A stretch of DNA of 64,000 nucleotides from Streptomyces spororaveus (GTDB lineage Bacteria; Actinomycetota; Actinomycetes; Streptomycetales; Streptomycetaceae). Below, one piece after another: positions 25,901-32,612 of this stretch. The notes beneath the pieces are model-generated. The model saw only the letters and a program-made list of their open reading frames with translations, did not search any database and was not told the origin of the DNA. The translations under genes and the position numbers were made by a program. Location: positions 4,540,001-4,604,000 of the forward strand of contig NZ_BNED01000005.1 of the NCBI RefSeq assembly GCF_016755875.1, written 5' to 3'. Within the stretch, counting starts at the first letter, position 1. Every line of letters starts with the position of its first letter.

Positions 25901-26289
25901 CGGACCACGAGCATCAGCAGTTCGTCACCCGTGTACGAGGGTTGCGGCTCGCGGTAGGCGTCGCGTCCGTCGAGATGGGCGCTGGTGAGCTCGACGGGGA
26001 ACTCGGAGCCGTCGGTACGGCGCGCGATCATCCTCTTGGGCTTGGCGCGGCCGCCGTCGTCCTCGCCGGGCCGGCGCATGGAGCCGGGGATCAGCTTGGA
26101 GTCGAACTCGGGCAGGAGGTCGAGCACGCCCCGGCCCACGAGCCCGGTGCCGGGGCTCTCCATGATTTCGAGCGCGATCGAATTCGCGTTGACGACCGTG
26201 CCGTTGGCGTTGACGAGCAACAGCGCGTCCGGAAGGGCATCGAGTATTGCTGCGAGGCGAGCAGCGCCTCGGGATGGCCTGCTGCTCAC
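22930..26289 (-). CDS. Large PAS-PAS-pseudokinase-linker-receiver regulatory protein
   Basis: 1119 residues from the GTG at 26289 (GGGAGG nine bases upstream). Domain order: PAS about 10-130 (AILDALPDALLLVNANGTVV), PAS about 145-265 (ILRAAAEGVVGTDTDGRVVL), a HisKA-like helical pair about 270-340, an ATPase-like domain about 375-490, a 390-residue Pro/Ala/Gly linker, and two receiver-like domains in the last 230 residues (first FVDPLTG, second VVMDLMQ). The phospho-acceptor His of HisKA is replaced (GESLRGPLDEL where SHELRTPL is usual) and the N-box Asn is absent, so it is likely a pseudokinase. The linker repeats an (A/T)GRRRALG-like motif several times. Probably cytosolic. Confidence 0.85.
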   Translation of the reverse strand: MSSRPSRGAARLAAILDALPDALLLVNANGTVVNANSIALEIMESPGTGLVGRGVLDLLPEFDSKLIPGSMRRPGEDDGGRAKPKRMIARRTDGSEFPVELTSAHLDGRDAYREPQPSYTGDELLMLVVRDLSQTVDTEAELARSQRQTEMILRAAAEGVVGTDTDGRVVLVNPAAAQILGYRATDLGNRELHGLVQHSRADGSPFPFEESPLADTLRSGRKHRVRGQVLWNKAGQPVAVDLTTSPVRDGEQLVGAVMTFTDRRPYDALAARHAQLMAVLGESLRGPLDELRAELATLAADDAGQLWPEANQLLHHLAAGYSRMTTLVDNVLGYQRLDAGRDRLAKKKVLINTVVTAGVDGAVELIGPGRAQFAVHAPTIEAEVDADRISTALAHLVADVAGVDATGKTRQGSGYSDSTIVVAAAQRGDVVRIEVRGPYEGGNPVHEPIVRGIVAAHGGVLQTVEVPGAPGGAYVLELPLGSGAGTVTLPEPAEEPPADPATQGAGTAAGAAPGKVSGGRRGRRGVDAFLDDENTGPEAAQAAQAAQGGGALALPSGRRRAGEAGDAPDAGPELAQSPVNPAGLGTGRRRGRAGDVSGEAEGTGGHDGPGRPVPPRGTAMPALPPVPAVPPVPVTEHPAGRRRALGQAGPAQPGGPVPATGLGPAPAPARPIAPEGGFALPAGPTPAPAAADSDSDAPAGRRGRRVLGAPAAEPEAPATAATAAAQPDESAANPTGRRRALAGGAPAWPVPAARTAPEEGEASGQAAVPGARRPQDIPAEGQAAAQPISVRALGTLGQGISVDPGGSGPASGSGATSGSGAASGSGRRRRLAEPAPQGRAFAIEAPEAGSDEGPEPLDGPGGAVEVVNRPAPPPVDDELPPEPLDNPRRLLVWPAPDVQTTQALSDRGYRPVIVHSREEVDAQIAAFPAALFVDPLTGPITRTALQSLRQAAVAAEVPVLVTAGLGHATREAAYGADPAVLLKALAPRDSEQHPSRVLLIEEHDEIATALTAALERRGMQVARAGADTDAVELATRMRPNLVVMDLMQVRRRRAGIVDWLRANGQLNRTPLVVYTTTGIDQSELPRLASGESVLFLAERSTTADVQGRIVDLLAKIGTN

Positions 26290-26408
26290 GACGAGCTTCC
26301 TCCCTGACCACAACTACCGGCAAGTCACGGGAGGAGTCTAAGGCCACAGGCCCGCGATGGGGTGGCCGATGTGTGGCGTATACCGCCCATCCCGCGCATC
26401 CTCCCAGG

Positions 26409-26834
26409 TCAGGCACGCCCACTCGGAAGCAGAGGTTCCAACTCGTCCCAGCGGCGGATTTCGCATCCGTCGGTCCGCCGGAACGTGGCGTCCACCTTGT
26501 GGCCGTTCCATGTTCCGGTGATCCGGGCGGTGGCGGGGCCCCCGTGCTGCATGGTGCAGATCTGCCGCTTGGAGACGGGGGCGAAGGGGTCCTTCCCCTC
26601 CCTGGCGAACTGGTCCAGCCGGGCACAGGCGCCCTCCGCCTCCGGGTGGTCGCCGCCGACGGGGCCGCATTCGAGCCGGTACTCCCGGTCCAGCCGGCGG
26701 TTGCCGGTGTCGGCCATGGTGATGGTGAGGCGGTCGGGCGGCGCCAGCAGCCGGCCCAGCGGGAGCGGAGGCAGCGGTCCGGCCACCGAGGCGGCCAGGG
26801 CGGAGGTGACGGCGAAGGCGGCGAGACGCAGCAT
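26409..26834 (-). CDS. SSI-family subtilisin inhibitor-like secreted protein
   Basis: 141 residues with a signal peptide (MLRLAAFAVTSALAASVAGP). The mature domain has the SSI pattern: two disulfide pairs are expected from YRLECGPVGGDHPEAEGAC and QICTMQHGGPATARITGTW, then TDGCEIRRWDEL. SSI proteins block extracellular serine proteases through a loop after the second half-cystine region. Here the loop (CTMQHGG) differs from the classical CPMVYDP, so target protease specificity is unclear. Length fits the family. Lies just upstream of a tRNA cluster. Confidence 0.85.
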   Translation of the reverse strand: MLRLAAFAVTSALAASVAGPLPPLPLGRLLAPPDRLTITMADTGNRRLDREYRLECGPVGGDHPEAEGACARLDQFAREGKDPFAPVSKRQICTMQHGGPATARITGTWNGHKVDATFRRTDGCEIRRWDELEPLLPSGRA

Positions 26835-27021
26835 GGGGCACTCCAGGTCGTCCGTACGTCGTACGTCTGCCCAACGACGCGGGCGCGCCGACGTTGCGTG
26901 TCGCGGCCTGCTTTAAGGCTTTGCCCTCCGCCCGTCCCGCCTAGTACCGTGGGAGCGGATTGGTGAGGGGCCCTGCGCCTGTGTCATCATCTGCACGCAC
27001 CTTCGTACGCGAGGGTGTGCT

Positions 27022-27112
27022 GGAGGCGTCGCCTAGTCCGGTCTATGGCGCCGCACTGCTAATGCGGTTTGGGTCTTACCACCCATCGAGGGTTCAAATC
27101 CCTCCGCCTCCG
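27022..27112 (+). tRNA. tRNA-Ser(GCU)
   Basis: A class II tRNA, 91 nt, with acceptor GGAGGCG/CGCCTCC, anticodon loop CTGCTAA (anticodon GCT), a long variable arm, T-arm GAGGG-TTCAAAT-CCCTC and discriminator G. CCA is not encoded. Confidence 0.95.
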
Positions 27113-27120
27113 CACCTCAT

Positions 27121-27152
27121 CGAAGCCCCGGTCCTGACGGACCGGGGCTTCG
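27121..27152 (+). terminator. Terminator after tRNA-Ser(GCU)
   Basis: Perfect 13-bp hairpin CGAAGCCCCGGTC (27121-27133) / GACCGGGGCTTCG (27140-27152), eight bases after the tRNA. Confidence 0.8.
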
Positions 27153-27330
27153 ATGCTTTCCGGGACGATCCGGCCCGCTCCGCCCTCCGCGCGAACCCAT
27201 CCGGACGATCTCCATCCGGCTCATTTCCGCAGGTCAGCAGGGGTTTGGGTAATGGATTTCGCGTCCCGGCGAGGTCCATGTATTGTTGTTCTCGCAAGGC
27301 CAACGGGGCGCAAAACCCCGGGAAGCCCAA

Positions 27331-27403
27331 GCACTCGTAGCTTAACGGATAGAGCATCTGACTACGGATCAGAAGGTTGCAGGTTCGAATCCTGCCGAGT
27401 GCA
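27331..27403 (+). tRNA. tRNA-Arg(ACG)
   Basis: 73-nt tRNA with acceptor GCACTCG/CGAGTGC, anticodon loop CTACGGA (anticodon ACG, read as ICG after deamination by the TadA encoded at 45.3 kb), T-arm GCAGG-TTCGAAT-CCTGC and discriminator A. CCA is not encoded. Confidence 0.96.
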
Positions 27404-27410
27404 CAGCAAG

Positions 27411-27446
27411 ACAGAGGCCCCCAGGAGAAATCCTGGGGGCCTCTGT
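27411..27446 (+). terminator. Terminator after tRNA-Arg
   Basis: Perfect 16-bp hairpin ACAGAGGCCCCCAGGA (27411-27426), loop GAAA, TCCTGGGGGCCTCTGT (27431-27446). Confidence 0.85.
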
Positions 27447-27600
27447 CGTATGTCCTGACGGTTCTCCGTCTCCTCCTTGATGGGGAGGGGGTCCCCCGGA
27501 GGATGTCAGGGGTCGGATGGCTCTGGCGGGGGACGCGGGCGAGGGGTCTGCCTGGGTACGGTTTCTGAAGATCGTTCGAAGCCGGAAAACGGGGGCACTC

Positions 27601-27966
27601 ATGGGACTGTTCGGGAACGCGCACACCGTCGACCCCGTGTCGGCGCAGCGGGACTACGCGCGGCTGCTGGGGCAGGGGGAGCAGGTGCATGCCGCTTACC
27701 TGCTGATCCGGGACACGATCCTGTTCACCGACCGGCGGCTGGTGCTCGTCGACAAGCAGGGGCTCACGGGGAAGAAGGTGGAGTACCACTCCATCCCGTA
27801 CCGGAGCATCACGCACTTCTCCGTCGAGACCGCCGGGCACTTCGATCTCGACGCCGAACTCAAGATCTGGATATCCGGCAGCCCGGCGCCGATCGAGAAG
27901 ACCTTCACCAAGGGCGTCGACATCTACGAGGTGCAGGCGATCCTGACCCAGTTCGTCGCCCGGTAG
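27601..27966 (+). CDS. Bacterial PH-domain protein
   Basis: 121 residues starting MGLFGNAHTVDPVSAQRDYA. The bacterial PH (DUF1696) pattern is visible: ILFTDRRLVLVDKQGLTGKK followed by YHSIPYRSITHFSVETAGHF and a final amphipathic helix (VDIYEVQAILTQFV). These small cytosolic beta-barrel proteins are widespread; no enzymatic role is known. The ATG at 27601 is preferred over the longer frame by conserved family start. Monocistronic, tail to tail with the SMP-30 gene. Confidence 0.88.
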   Translation: MGLFGNAHTVDPVSAQRDYARLLGQGEQVHAAYLLIRDTILFTDRRLVLVDKQGLTGKKVEYHSIPYRSITHFSVETAGHFDLDAELKIWISGSPAPIEKTFTKGVDIYEVQAILTQFVAR

Positions 27967-27978
27967 GCGGCCCGGCCC

Positions 27979-28890
27979 TCAGAGGACTCGGGGCAGGCCG
28001 GTCACCGACATCACCAGGGAGTAGAGGGAGGTGGTGGCGGTGATGAAGAGGCGGTTGTTCTTGGCGCCGCCGAAGGCGATGTTCGAGACGGGTTCGGGGA
28101 CGCGGAGGCGGCCGATCAGGGTGCCGTCCGCGGCGTAGCACCGGACTCCGTTCTCCATCGCCGCCGCCCACAGCCGGCCCTCGTCGTCGAAGCGGATGTT
28201 GTCGACCCCGGGGCAGTCGGTGAAGACGCGGCCGTCGGTGAGGGTGCCGTGGCCGGTGACCTTGAAGGTGCGGATGTGGCCGGCCCGGGTGTCGGCGGCG
28301 TACAGCTCGCTCTCGTCGGGGGAGAAGACCAGGCCGTTGGGGCCGAGGAAGCCGTCGGCGACCATCCGGACCTCGCCGGTCGAGGGGTCGGCCCGGTAGA
28401 GGTTGCAGGAGCCGATCTCGCTGGGCGCGCGGTGCCCCTCGTAGTCGCTGGTGATCCCGAAGTCCGGGTCGGAGAACCAGATGGAGCCGTCCGAGCGGAC
28501 GACCGCGTCGTTCGGACTGTTGAGCCGCTTGCCGTCGAAGCGGTCGGCGATGACGGTGAGGCTGCCGTTCGGTTCGGTGCGGGTGACGCGCCGGTTGCCC
28601 TGCTCACAGGTGATCAGGCGGCCCTCGCGGTCCAGGGTGTTGCCGTTGGAGTGGCCGGCCGGGGAGCGGAAGACGGAGACCGCGCCGGTCGCCTCGTCCC
28701 AGCGCAGCATCCGGTCGTTGGGGATGTCGCTCCACACCAGTTGCCGCCAGGCGGGCAGGTAGAGCGGGCCCTCGGCCCAGCGGCAGTCGTCGTGGAGCCG
28801 CTCCAGCCGGGCGTCGCCGTTGGCGCAGCGGCCGGTCCGGAAGCGTTCGTCCAGAATCTCGTACAAGGTGAGGTCGGCTATGGCAGACAT
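27979..28890 (-). CDS. SMP-30/gluconolactonase/LRE-family protein
   Basis: 303 residues of a six-bladed beta-propeller lactonase. The divalent-metal ligands of the family are seen in CRWAEGPLYLP, RLNSPNDAVV and FSPDESELYAADT; NIAFGGAKNNRLFITAT closes the propeller. It hydrolyses sugar lactones such as gluconolactone or related aldonolactones. The start at 28890 follows a GGGGG run; the longer frame reads into the Lrp gene's promoter. Divergently transcribed from an Lrp/AsnC regulator with a dyad in between, so it is likely the regulator's target. Confidence 0.88.
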   Translation of the reverse strand: MSAIADLTLYEILDERFRTGRCANGDARLERLHDDCRWAEGPLYLPAWRQLVWSDIPNDRMLRWDEATGAVSVFRSPAGHSNGNTLDREGRLITCEQGNRRVTRTEPNGSLTVIADRFDGKRLNSPNDAVVRSDGSIWFSDPDFGITSDYEGHRAPSEIGSCNLYRADPSTGEVRMVADGFLGPNGLVFSPDESELYAADTRAGHIRTFKVTGHGTLTDGRVFTDCPGVDNIRFDDEGRLWAAAMENGVRCYAADGTLIGRLRVPEPVSNIAFGGAKNNRLFITATTSLYSLVMSVTGLPRVL

Positions 28891-28912
28891 GATTCCCCCT
28901 GGAAGAGCTTTG

Positions 28913-28927
28913 CCGAATTTTGTTCGG
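28913..28927. promoter_or_regulatory. Dyad operator between lactonase and Lrp genes
   Basis: CCGAA-TTTTG-TTCGG, a perfect 5-bp dyad with an AT-rich centre, 22 bases upstream of the lactonase start and 70 before the Lrp start. This fits an Lrp/AsnC-type binding site for divergent autoregulation. Confidence 0.5.
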
Positions 28928-28997
28928 TCTGATGGTGAGATTGCAGGATCAGGTACCGTCTTCGCAAGGGTCGACAGGCCCATGAGAGGAAGATTGC

Positions 28998-29432
28998 GTG
29001 GACGACATCGACCGTGCGCTCGTCCTGCGCCTGCAGCAGGACGCCGGCCAGTCGTACGCCGCCCTCGGCACGGCCGTGGGGCTCTCGGCGGGGGCCACCC
29101 ACGAGCGTGTACGCAAACTCCGCGAGCGCGGGGTGATCCGGCGGACCACCGTGGACGTCGACCCGGCGGCCGTCGGCAGCGGAGTCCTGGCCTACGTGAT
29201 GGTCGACTCCAACGCCTGGATGGGCGAGGCCGGCGCCGACTTCGCCGCCATCCCCGAGATCCAGGAGGCGCACATCATCGCGGGCAGCGCGTCCGTGCTG
29301 GTCAAGGTGCGTACGGCCTCGACCGAGCAGCTGCAGGACGTCCTGCGCCGCCTCTACGCCATCGACGGTGTCAGCGGGACGCACGCCACCGTCGTCCTGG
29401 ACACCTTCTTCGAGCGGCCGCTCCCGCTGTGA
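28998..29432 (+). CDS. Lrp/AsnC-family transcriptional regulator
   Basis: 144 residues from a GTG start. The N-terminal HTH is MDDIDRALVLRLQQDAGQSY to HERVRKLRERGVI; the C-terminal RAM effector domain runs AYVMVDSNAWMGEAG to TVVLDTFFERP. The family binds amino acids or related ligands as octamers. Divergent from the SMP-30 lactonase gene and overlapping the next gene by GTGA. Likely local regulator of the lactonase. Confidence 0.9.
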   Translation: MDDIDRALVLRLQQDAGQSYAALGTAVGLSAGATHERVRKLRERGVIRRTTVDVDPAAVGSGVLAYVMVDSNAWMGEAGADFAAIPEIQEAHIIAGSASVLVKVRTASTEQLQDVLRRLYAIDGVSGTHATVVLDTFFERPLPL

Positions 29433-30322
29433 CGTGGTGGTGCACCGGGATCCGGTGGCAGGACGGCCGCCCCGCCATCGGGTGGTACGGACAGGGGCGC
29501 GGCGGGCGGATGAGCGAGCTCGCGTACGGGCAGCGGATCGCCTTCGCCGCACGCGGGCAGCGGCACTGCCTGGGCGTGTGGCGGGCCGGCAAGCGGACGC
29601 CCTGCCCCACCGCGGACACCGTGCCGGGCCGCACCGGGAACGCGCAGTGCCCCGAATGCGCCCGCCTCGACCGGTCGTTCTCCGTGGCGGCCGACACCAA
29701 CGCCGCCGATCCGCGCACCTACCGGGTCTACCTGGCCTGGTTCGGGCCCGGCATGGTCAAGGTCGGGATCACCGCCGAGGAGCGCGGCTCGGCCCGGCTG
29801 CTGGAGCAGGGGGCCGTGACGTGGGCCTGGCTCGGGCGTGGGCCGCTGATGGCGACGCGGCGCACCGAGGAGCTGCTGCGGGCGGCGCTCGGGGTGCCCG
29901 ACCGGATCCCGTACGCCCGCAAGCGCGCCGTACGGGCCCATCTGCCGGCCGCGTCCGATCGGGCGCGGGAGGTCGCCGAGCTGCACGCACGGGCCGCGGC
30001 GCTGGCCGGGTGGCCGGAGTCGCTGGAGCGTGTGGAGTGCGAAGTGGCCGACCACGCCGCGGTGTTCGGGCTGGACGCACTGCCGGGCCTGCCCGGGCCG
30101 GGTCGCGTGCTCACCGAGATGCTGTCCGGAGGGTCCGTCGTGGGCCGGCTCGTGGGCGCCGCCGGGCCCGATCTGCACCTCGCGGACGGACTGGTGGTGG
30201 ACACCCGGCTGCTGGCGGGCTGGGAGCTCACCGCCCCGGGGGACGAGGACGTGACCTCGGTCCCGACGGCACAGCTCCCGGCCGCCTCTGCGGCTTCCGC
30301 CGAGCAGGACGGGCTGTTCTGA
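29429..30322 (+). CDS. DUF2797 domain protein
   Basis: 297 residues from the GTG at 29429 that overlaps the Lrp stop. It has an N-terminal Cys-containing part (TVPGRTGNAQCPECARLDRS) and a GIY-YIG-like core, YRVYLAWFGPGMVKVGITAE followed by RLLEQGAVTWAWLGRGP, as is usual for DUF2797. The nuclease-like fold would suggest nucleic-acid processing, but no role has been established. The C-terminus is Ala-rich. Cotranscribed with lrp. Confidence 0.85.
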   Translation: MTWWCTGIRWQDGRPAIGWYGQGRGGRMSELAYGQRIAFAARGQRHCLGVWRAGKRTPCPTADTVPGRTGNAQCPECARLDRSFSVAADTNAADPRTYRVYLAWFGPGMVKVGITAEERGSARLLEQGAVTWAWLGRGPLMATRRTEELLRAALGVPDRIPYARKRAVRAHLPAASDRAREVAELHARAAALAGWPESLERVECEVADHAAVFGLDALPGLPGPGRVLTEMLSGGSVVGRLVGAAGPDLHLADGLVVDTRLLAGWELTAPGDEDVTSVPTAQLPAASAASAEQDGLF

Positions 30323-30449
30323 CACCACTGGACCCCGGTGCCGGACCCGGCGCGAAGTGCGGTGGCCAAGGTCAAAACTTGGATCCCTTTGGGCTTTCAG
30401 GGGTGATTCAGGTGGACATGTCGGGGGCGCTGCGTCGAAGGTGTTGGGC

Positions 30450-30788
30450 ATGATCATTCAGCCGGTGCAGGCCTTCGAACCTCCTTACGTCATGGCCGTC
30501 TTCAGCAACATCCGCGCCGCCGACGACAGCGGATACCCCGAGACCCTCGCGCGGATGCAGGAGCTGGTCCCCGGGAATCCGGGGTACCTCGGGTACGAGT
30601 CGGCGCGTACCCCCGGGGGCCTCGGCATCACCGTGGCCTACTTCCGCGACCACGAGTCCCTCACCGCCTGGCGGGAGGACATGGAGCACCAGGCGGCCAT
30701 GAGGCAGGGCCGCGCCGACTGGTACGAGAGCTACACCCTGCACGTCGGCACCGTCGAGCGGAGCCACGGCTTTGTCCGCAACGGCTGA
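30450..30788 (+). CDS. Antibiotic biosynthesis monooxygenase-family protein
   Basis: 112 residues starting MIIQPVQAFEPPYVMAVFSN. The ABM ferredoxin-like fold is recognised from GYLGYESARTPGGLGITVAY followed by FRDHESLTAWREDMEHQAA. Some members oxidise aromatic polyketides or haem; most are uncharacterised. The stop overlaps the start of the amidohydrolase gene by 17 bases, so they are an operon and may act on the same compound. Confidence 0.87.
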   Translation: MIIQPVQAFEPPYVMAVFSNIRAADDSGYPETLARMQELVPGNPGYLGYESARTPGGLGITVAYFRDHESLTAWREDMEHQAAMRQGRADWYESYTLHVGTVERSHGFVRNG

Positions 30789-31653
30789 GGCGGTCCGCGC
30801 CTTCCGGGAGCGGCTCGGGCTGCCCGGACTGGTCGACGTCCACACCCACTTCATGCCCGAGCGGGTCCTGGACAAGGTGTGGGACTACTTCGACGCGGTC
30901 GGCCCGCTGACCGGCGTCGAGTGGCCCATCACCTACCGGCACGAGGAGGAGCAGCGCGTCGCGCTCCTGCGGGAGTTCGGCGTCCGGGCCTTCACCGCCA
31001 TGCTCTACCCGCACAAGCCGGCCATGGCCGCCTGGCTCAACGCCTGGTCCGCCGATTTCGCCGCCCGTACCCCCGACTGCCTGCACACCGCGACGTTCTT
31101 CCCGGAGGAGGGCGTGAGCGGGTACGTCCGCCAGGCCGTGGAGTCCGGAGCCCGGATCTTCAAATCGCACCTCCAGGTCGGCGGCTACGACCCGAACGAC
31201 GAGCGGCTCGACCCCGTCTGGGGGCTCCTCGCCGAGGCCGGCCTCCCCATCGTGATCCACTGCGCCTCCGGCCCCGTCCCCGGCAAGCACACCGGACCCG
31301 AACCGATAGCCCGGCTGCTGGCCCGCCACCCGAGGCTGCCGCTGGTCGTCGCCCACATGGGCATGCCCGAGTACGCCGACTTCCTCGACCTCGCCGACCG
31401 GTACGCCGAGGTCCGCCTGGACACCACCATGGCCTTCACCGACTTCTCCGAGGAGATGTACGGCTTCCCGCCCGGCGACCTCGGACGGCTCGCCGACCTC
31501 GGAGACCGGATCCTCCTCGGCACCGACTTCCCGAACATCCCCTACCCCTACGAGCACCAACTCGCCGCCCTCGAACGGCTCGGCCTTGGCGACGACTGGC
31601 TGCGCGCGGTCTGCCACGACAACGGCGCCCGGCTGTTCCGTCTCGACGGCTGA
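30772..31653 (+). CDS. Amidohydrolase-family (TIM-barrel) metal hydrolase or decarboxylase
   Basis: 293 residues from a TTG start at 30772 inside the end of the monooxygenase gene. Metal ligands of the ACMSD/amidohydrolase-2 family are visible: VDVHTHF (residues 22-28), VIHCASG mid-protein, VVAHMGMPEY and LLGTDFPN near the end. It could hydrolyse a C-N or C-C bond or decarboxylate a small acid. Paired with an ABM protein, it may belong to an aromatic-acid route; this is inference. Confidence 0.87.
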   Translation: MSATAEAVRAFRERLGLPGLVDVHTHFMPERVLDKVWDYFDAVGPLTGVEWPITYRHEEEQRVALLREFGVRAFTAMLYPHKPAMAAWLNAWSADFAARTPDCLHTATFFPEEGVSGYVRQAVESGARIFKSHLQVGGYDPNDERLDPVWGLLAEAGLPIVIHCASGPVPGKHTGPEPIARLLARHPRLPLVVAHMGMPEYADFLDLADRYAEVRLDTTMAFTDFSEEMYGFPPGDLGRLADLGDRILLGTDFPNIPYPYEHQLAALERLGLGDDWLRAVCHDNGARLFRLDG

Positions 31654-31697
31654 CCATCGGACCGGACCGGACCGGGGCCGTCCGGACGGCTGCCCGC

Positions 31698-31796
31698 CCC
31701 TTCCTCGGCCCCTCCCTCCGCCCGCCCTCCCTCCCTCCCTCCCTCCGCCCTCCCTTCCGTCTCCTTCTTCCGGGCCTCCCTTTCTCAGGAAATTCA
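31698..31796 (+). repeat. Long polypyrimidine tract with CTCC repeats
   Basis: About 100 bases almost free of A and scarce in G, with five to six tandem CTCC units around 31725-31746. It lies in the leader of the two-component operon, between the amidohydrolase stop and the response-regulator start at 31845. Could form triplex/H-DNA or shape transcription. Confidence 0.6.
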
Positions 31797-31844
31797 CAGG
31801 TAGGCACAAGAACGCTCTCAGAGGCAGCGGACAGCGTGTCCGGT

Positions 31845-32612
31845 ATGACTGCGACGACCACCTCCCATGCGTCCACGTCCACCAACCACCCGACGGCCCT
31901 GGTACGGCCCGACGGCGGACCCTGCCGGGTACTCGTCGTCGACGACGAGGCCTCGCTCTCCGAGCTTCTGTCCATGGCCCTGCGCTACGAGGGCTGCGAG
32001 GTCCGCAGCGCCGGCGACGGGGCGGGCGCGGTGCGGGCGGCCCGGGAGTTCCGGCCCGACGTGGTCGTCCTCGACATCATGCTTCCCGACATGGACGGCC
32101 TGGCCGTCCTCGGGCGGCTGCGCCGGGAGATCCCCCAGGTCCCCGTGCTGTTCCTGACCGCCAAGGACTCGCTGGAGGACCGGATCGCGGGCCTCACAGC
32201 AGGCGGCGACGACTACGTCACCAAGCCGTTCAGCCTGGAGGAGGTCGTGGCCCGGCTGCGCGGCCTGGTCCGGCGCTCCGGCGCGGCGCAGGCCGCTCGA
32301 GGCGGTTCGGTACTGGCCGTCGGCGACCTGCGGCTGGAGGAGGACAGCCACGAGGTGGTGCGGGGCAGCCGCGAGATCCACCTGACCGCCACCGAGTTCG
32401 AGCTGTTGCGCTACCTGATGCGCAACCCGCGGCGCGTGCTGAGCAAGGCCCAGATCCTGGACCGCGTGTGGTCCTACGACTTCGGCGGCCAGGCCAACGT
32501 GGTCGAGCTCTACATCTCCTACCTGCGCAGGAAGCTGGAGAGCGGTATCGGTATGCCGCCGATGATCCACACCCGGCGCGGCGCCGGTTACCTGATCAAG
32601 CCGGCCGAGTAG
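31845..32612 (+). CDS. OmpR-family response regulator
   Basis: 255 residues. The receiver domain (about 27-140) has the acidic pair VVDDE, phospho-acceptor in VVLDIMLPDMDGLAV, switch Thr in FLTAKDS and Lys in YVTKPFSLEE. The C-terminal winged helix (about 160-250) has ATEFELLRYLMRNPRRVLSK and RRGAGYLIKPAE. A Thr/Ser-rich 25-residue N-terminus precedes. It is followed immediately by its cognate kinase, then two glycosyltransferases, which are probable targets in cell-surface glycan modification. Confidence 0.93.
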   Translation: MTATTTSHASTSTNHPTALVRPDGGPCRVLVVDDEASLSELLSMALRYEGCEVRSAGDGAGAVRAAREFRPDVVVLDIMLPDMDGLAVLGRLRREIPQVPVLFLTAKDSLEDRIAGLTAGGDDYVTKPFSLEEVVARLRGLVRRSGAAQAARGGSVLAVGDLRLEEDSHEVVRGSREIHLTATEFELLRYLMRNPRRVLSKAQILDRVWSYDFGGQANVVELYISYLRRKLESGIGMPPMIHTRRGAGYLIKPAE

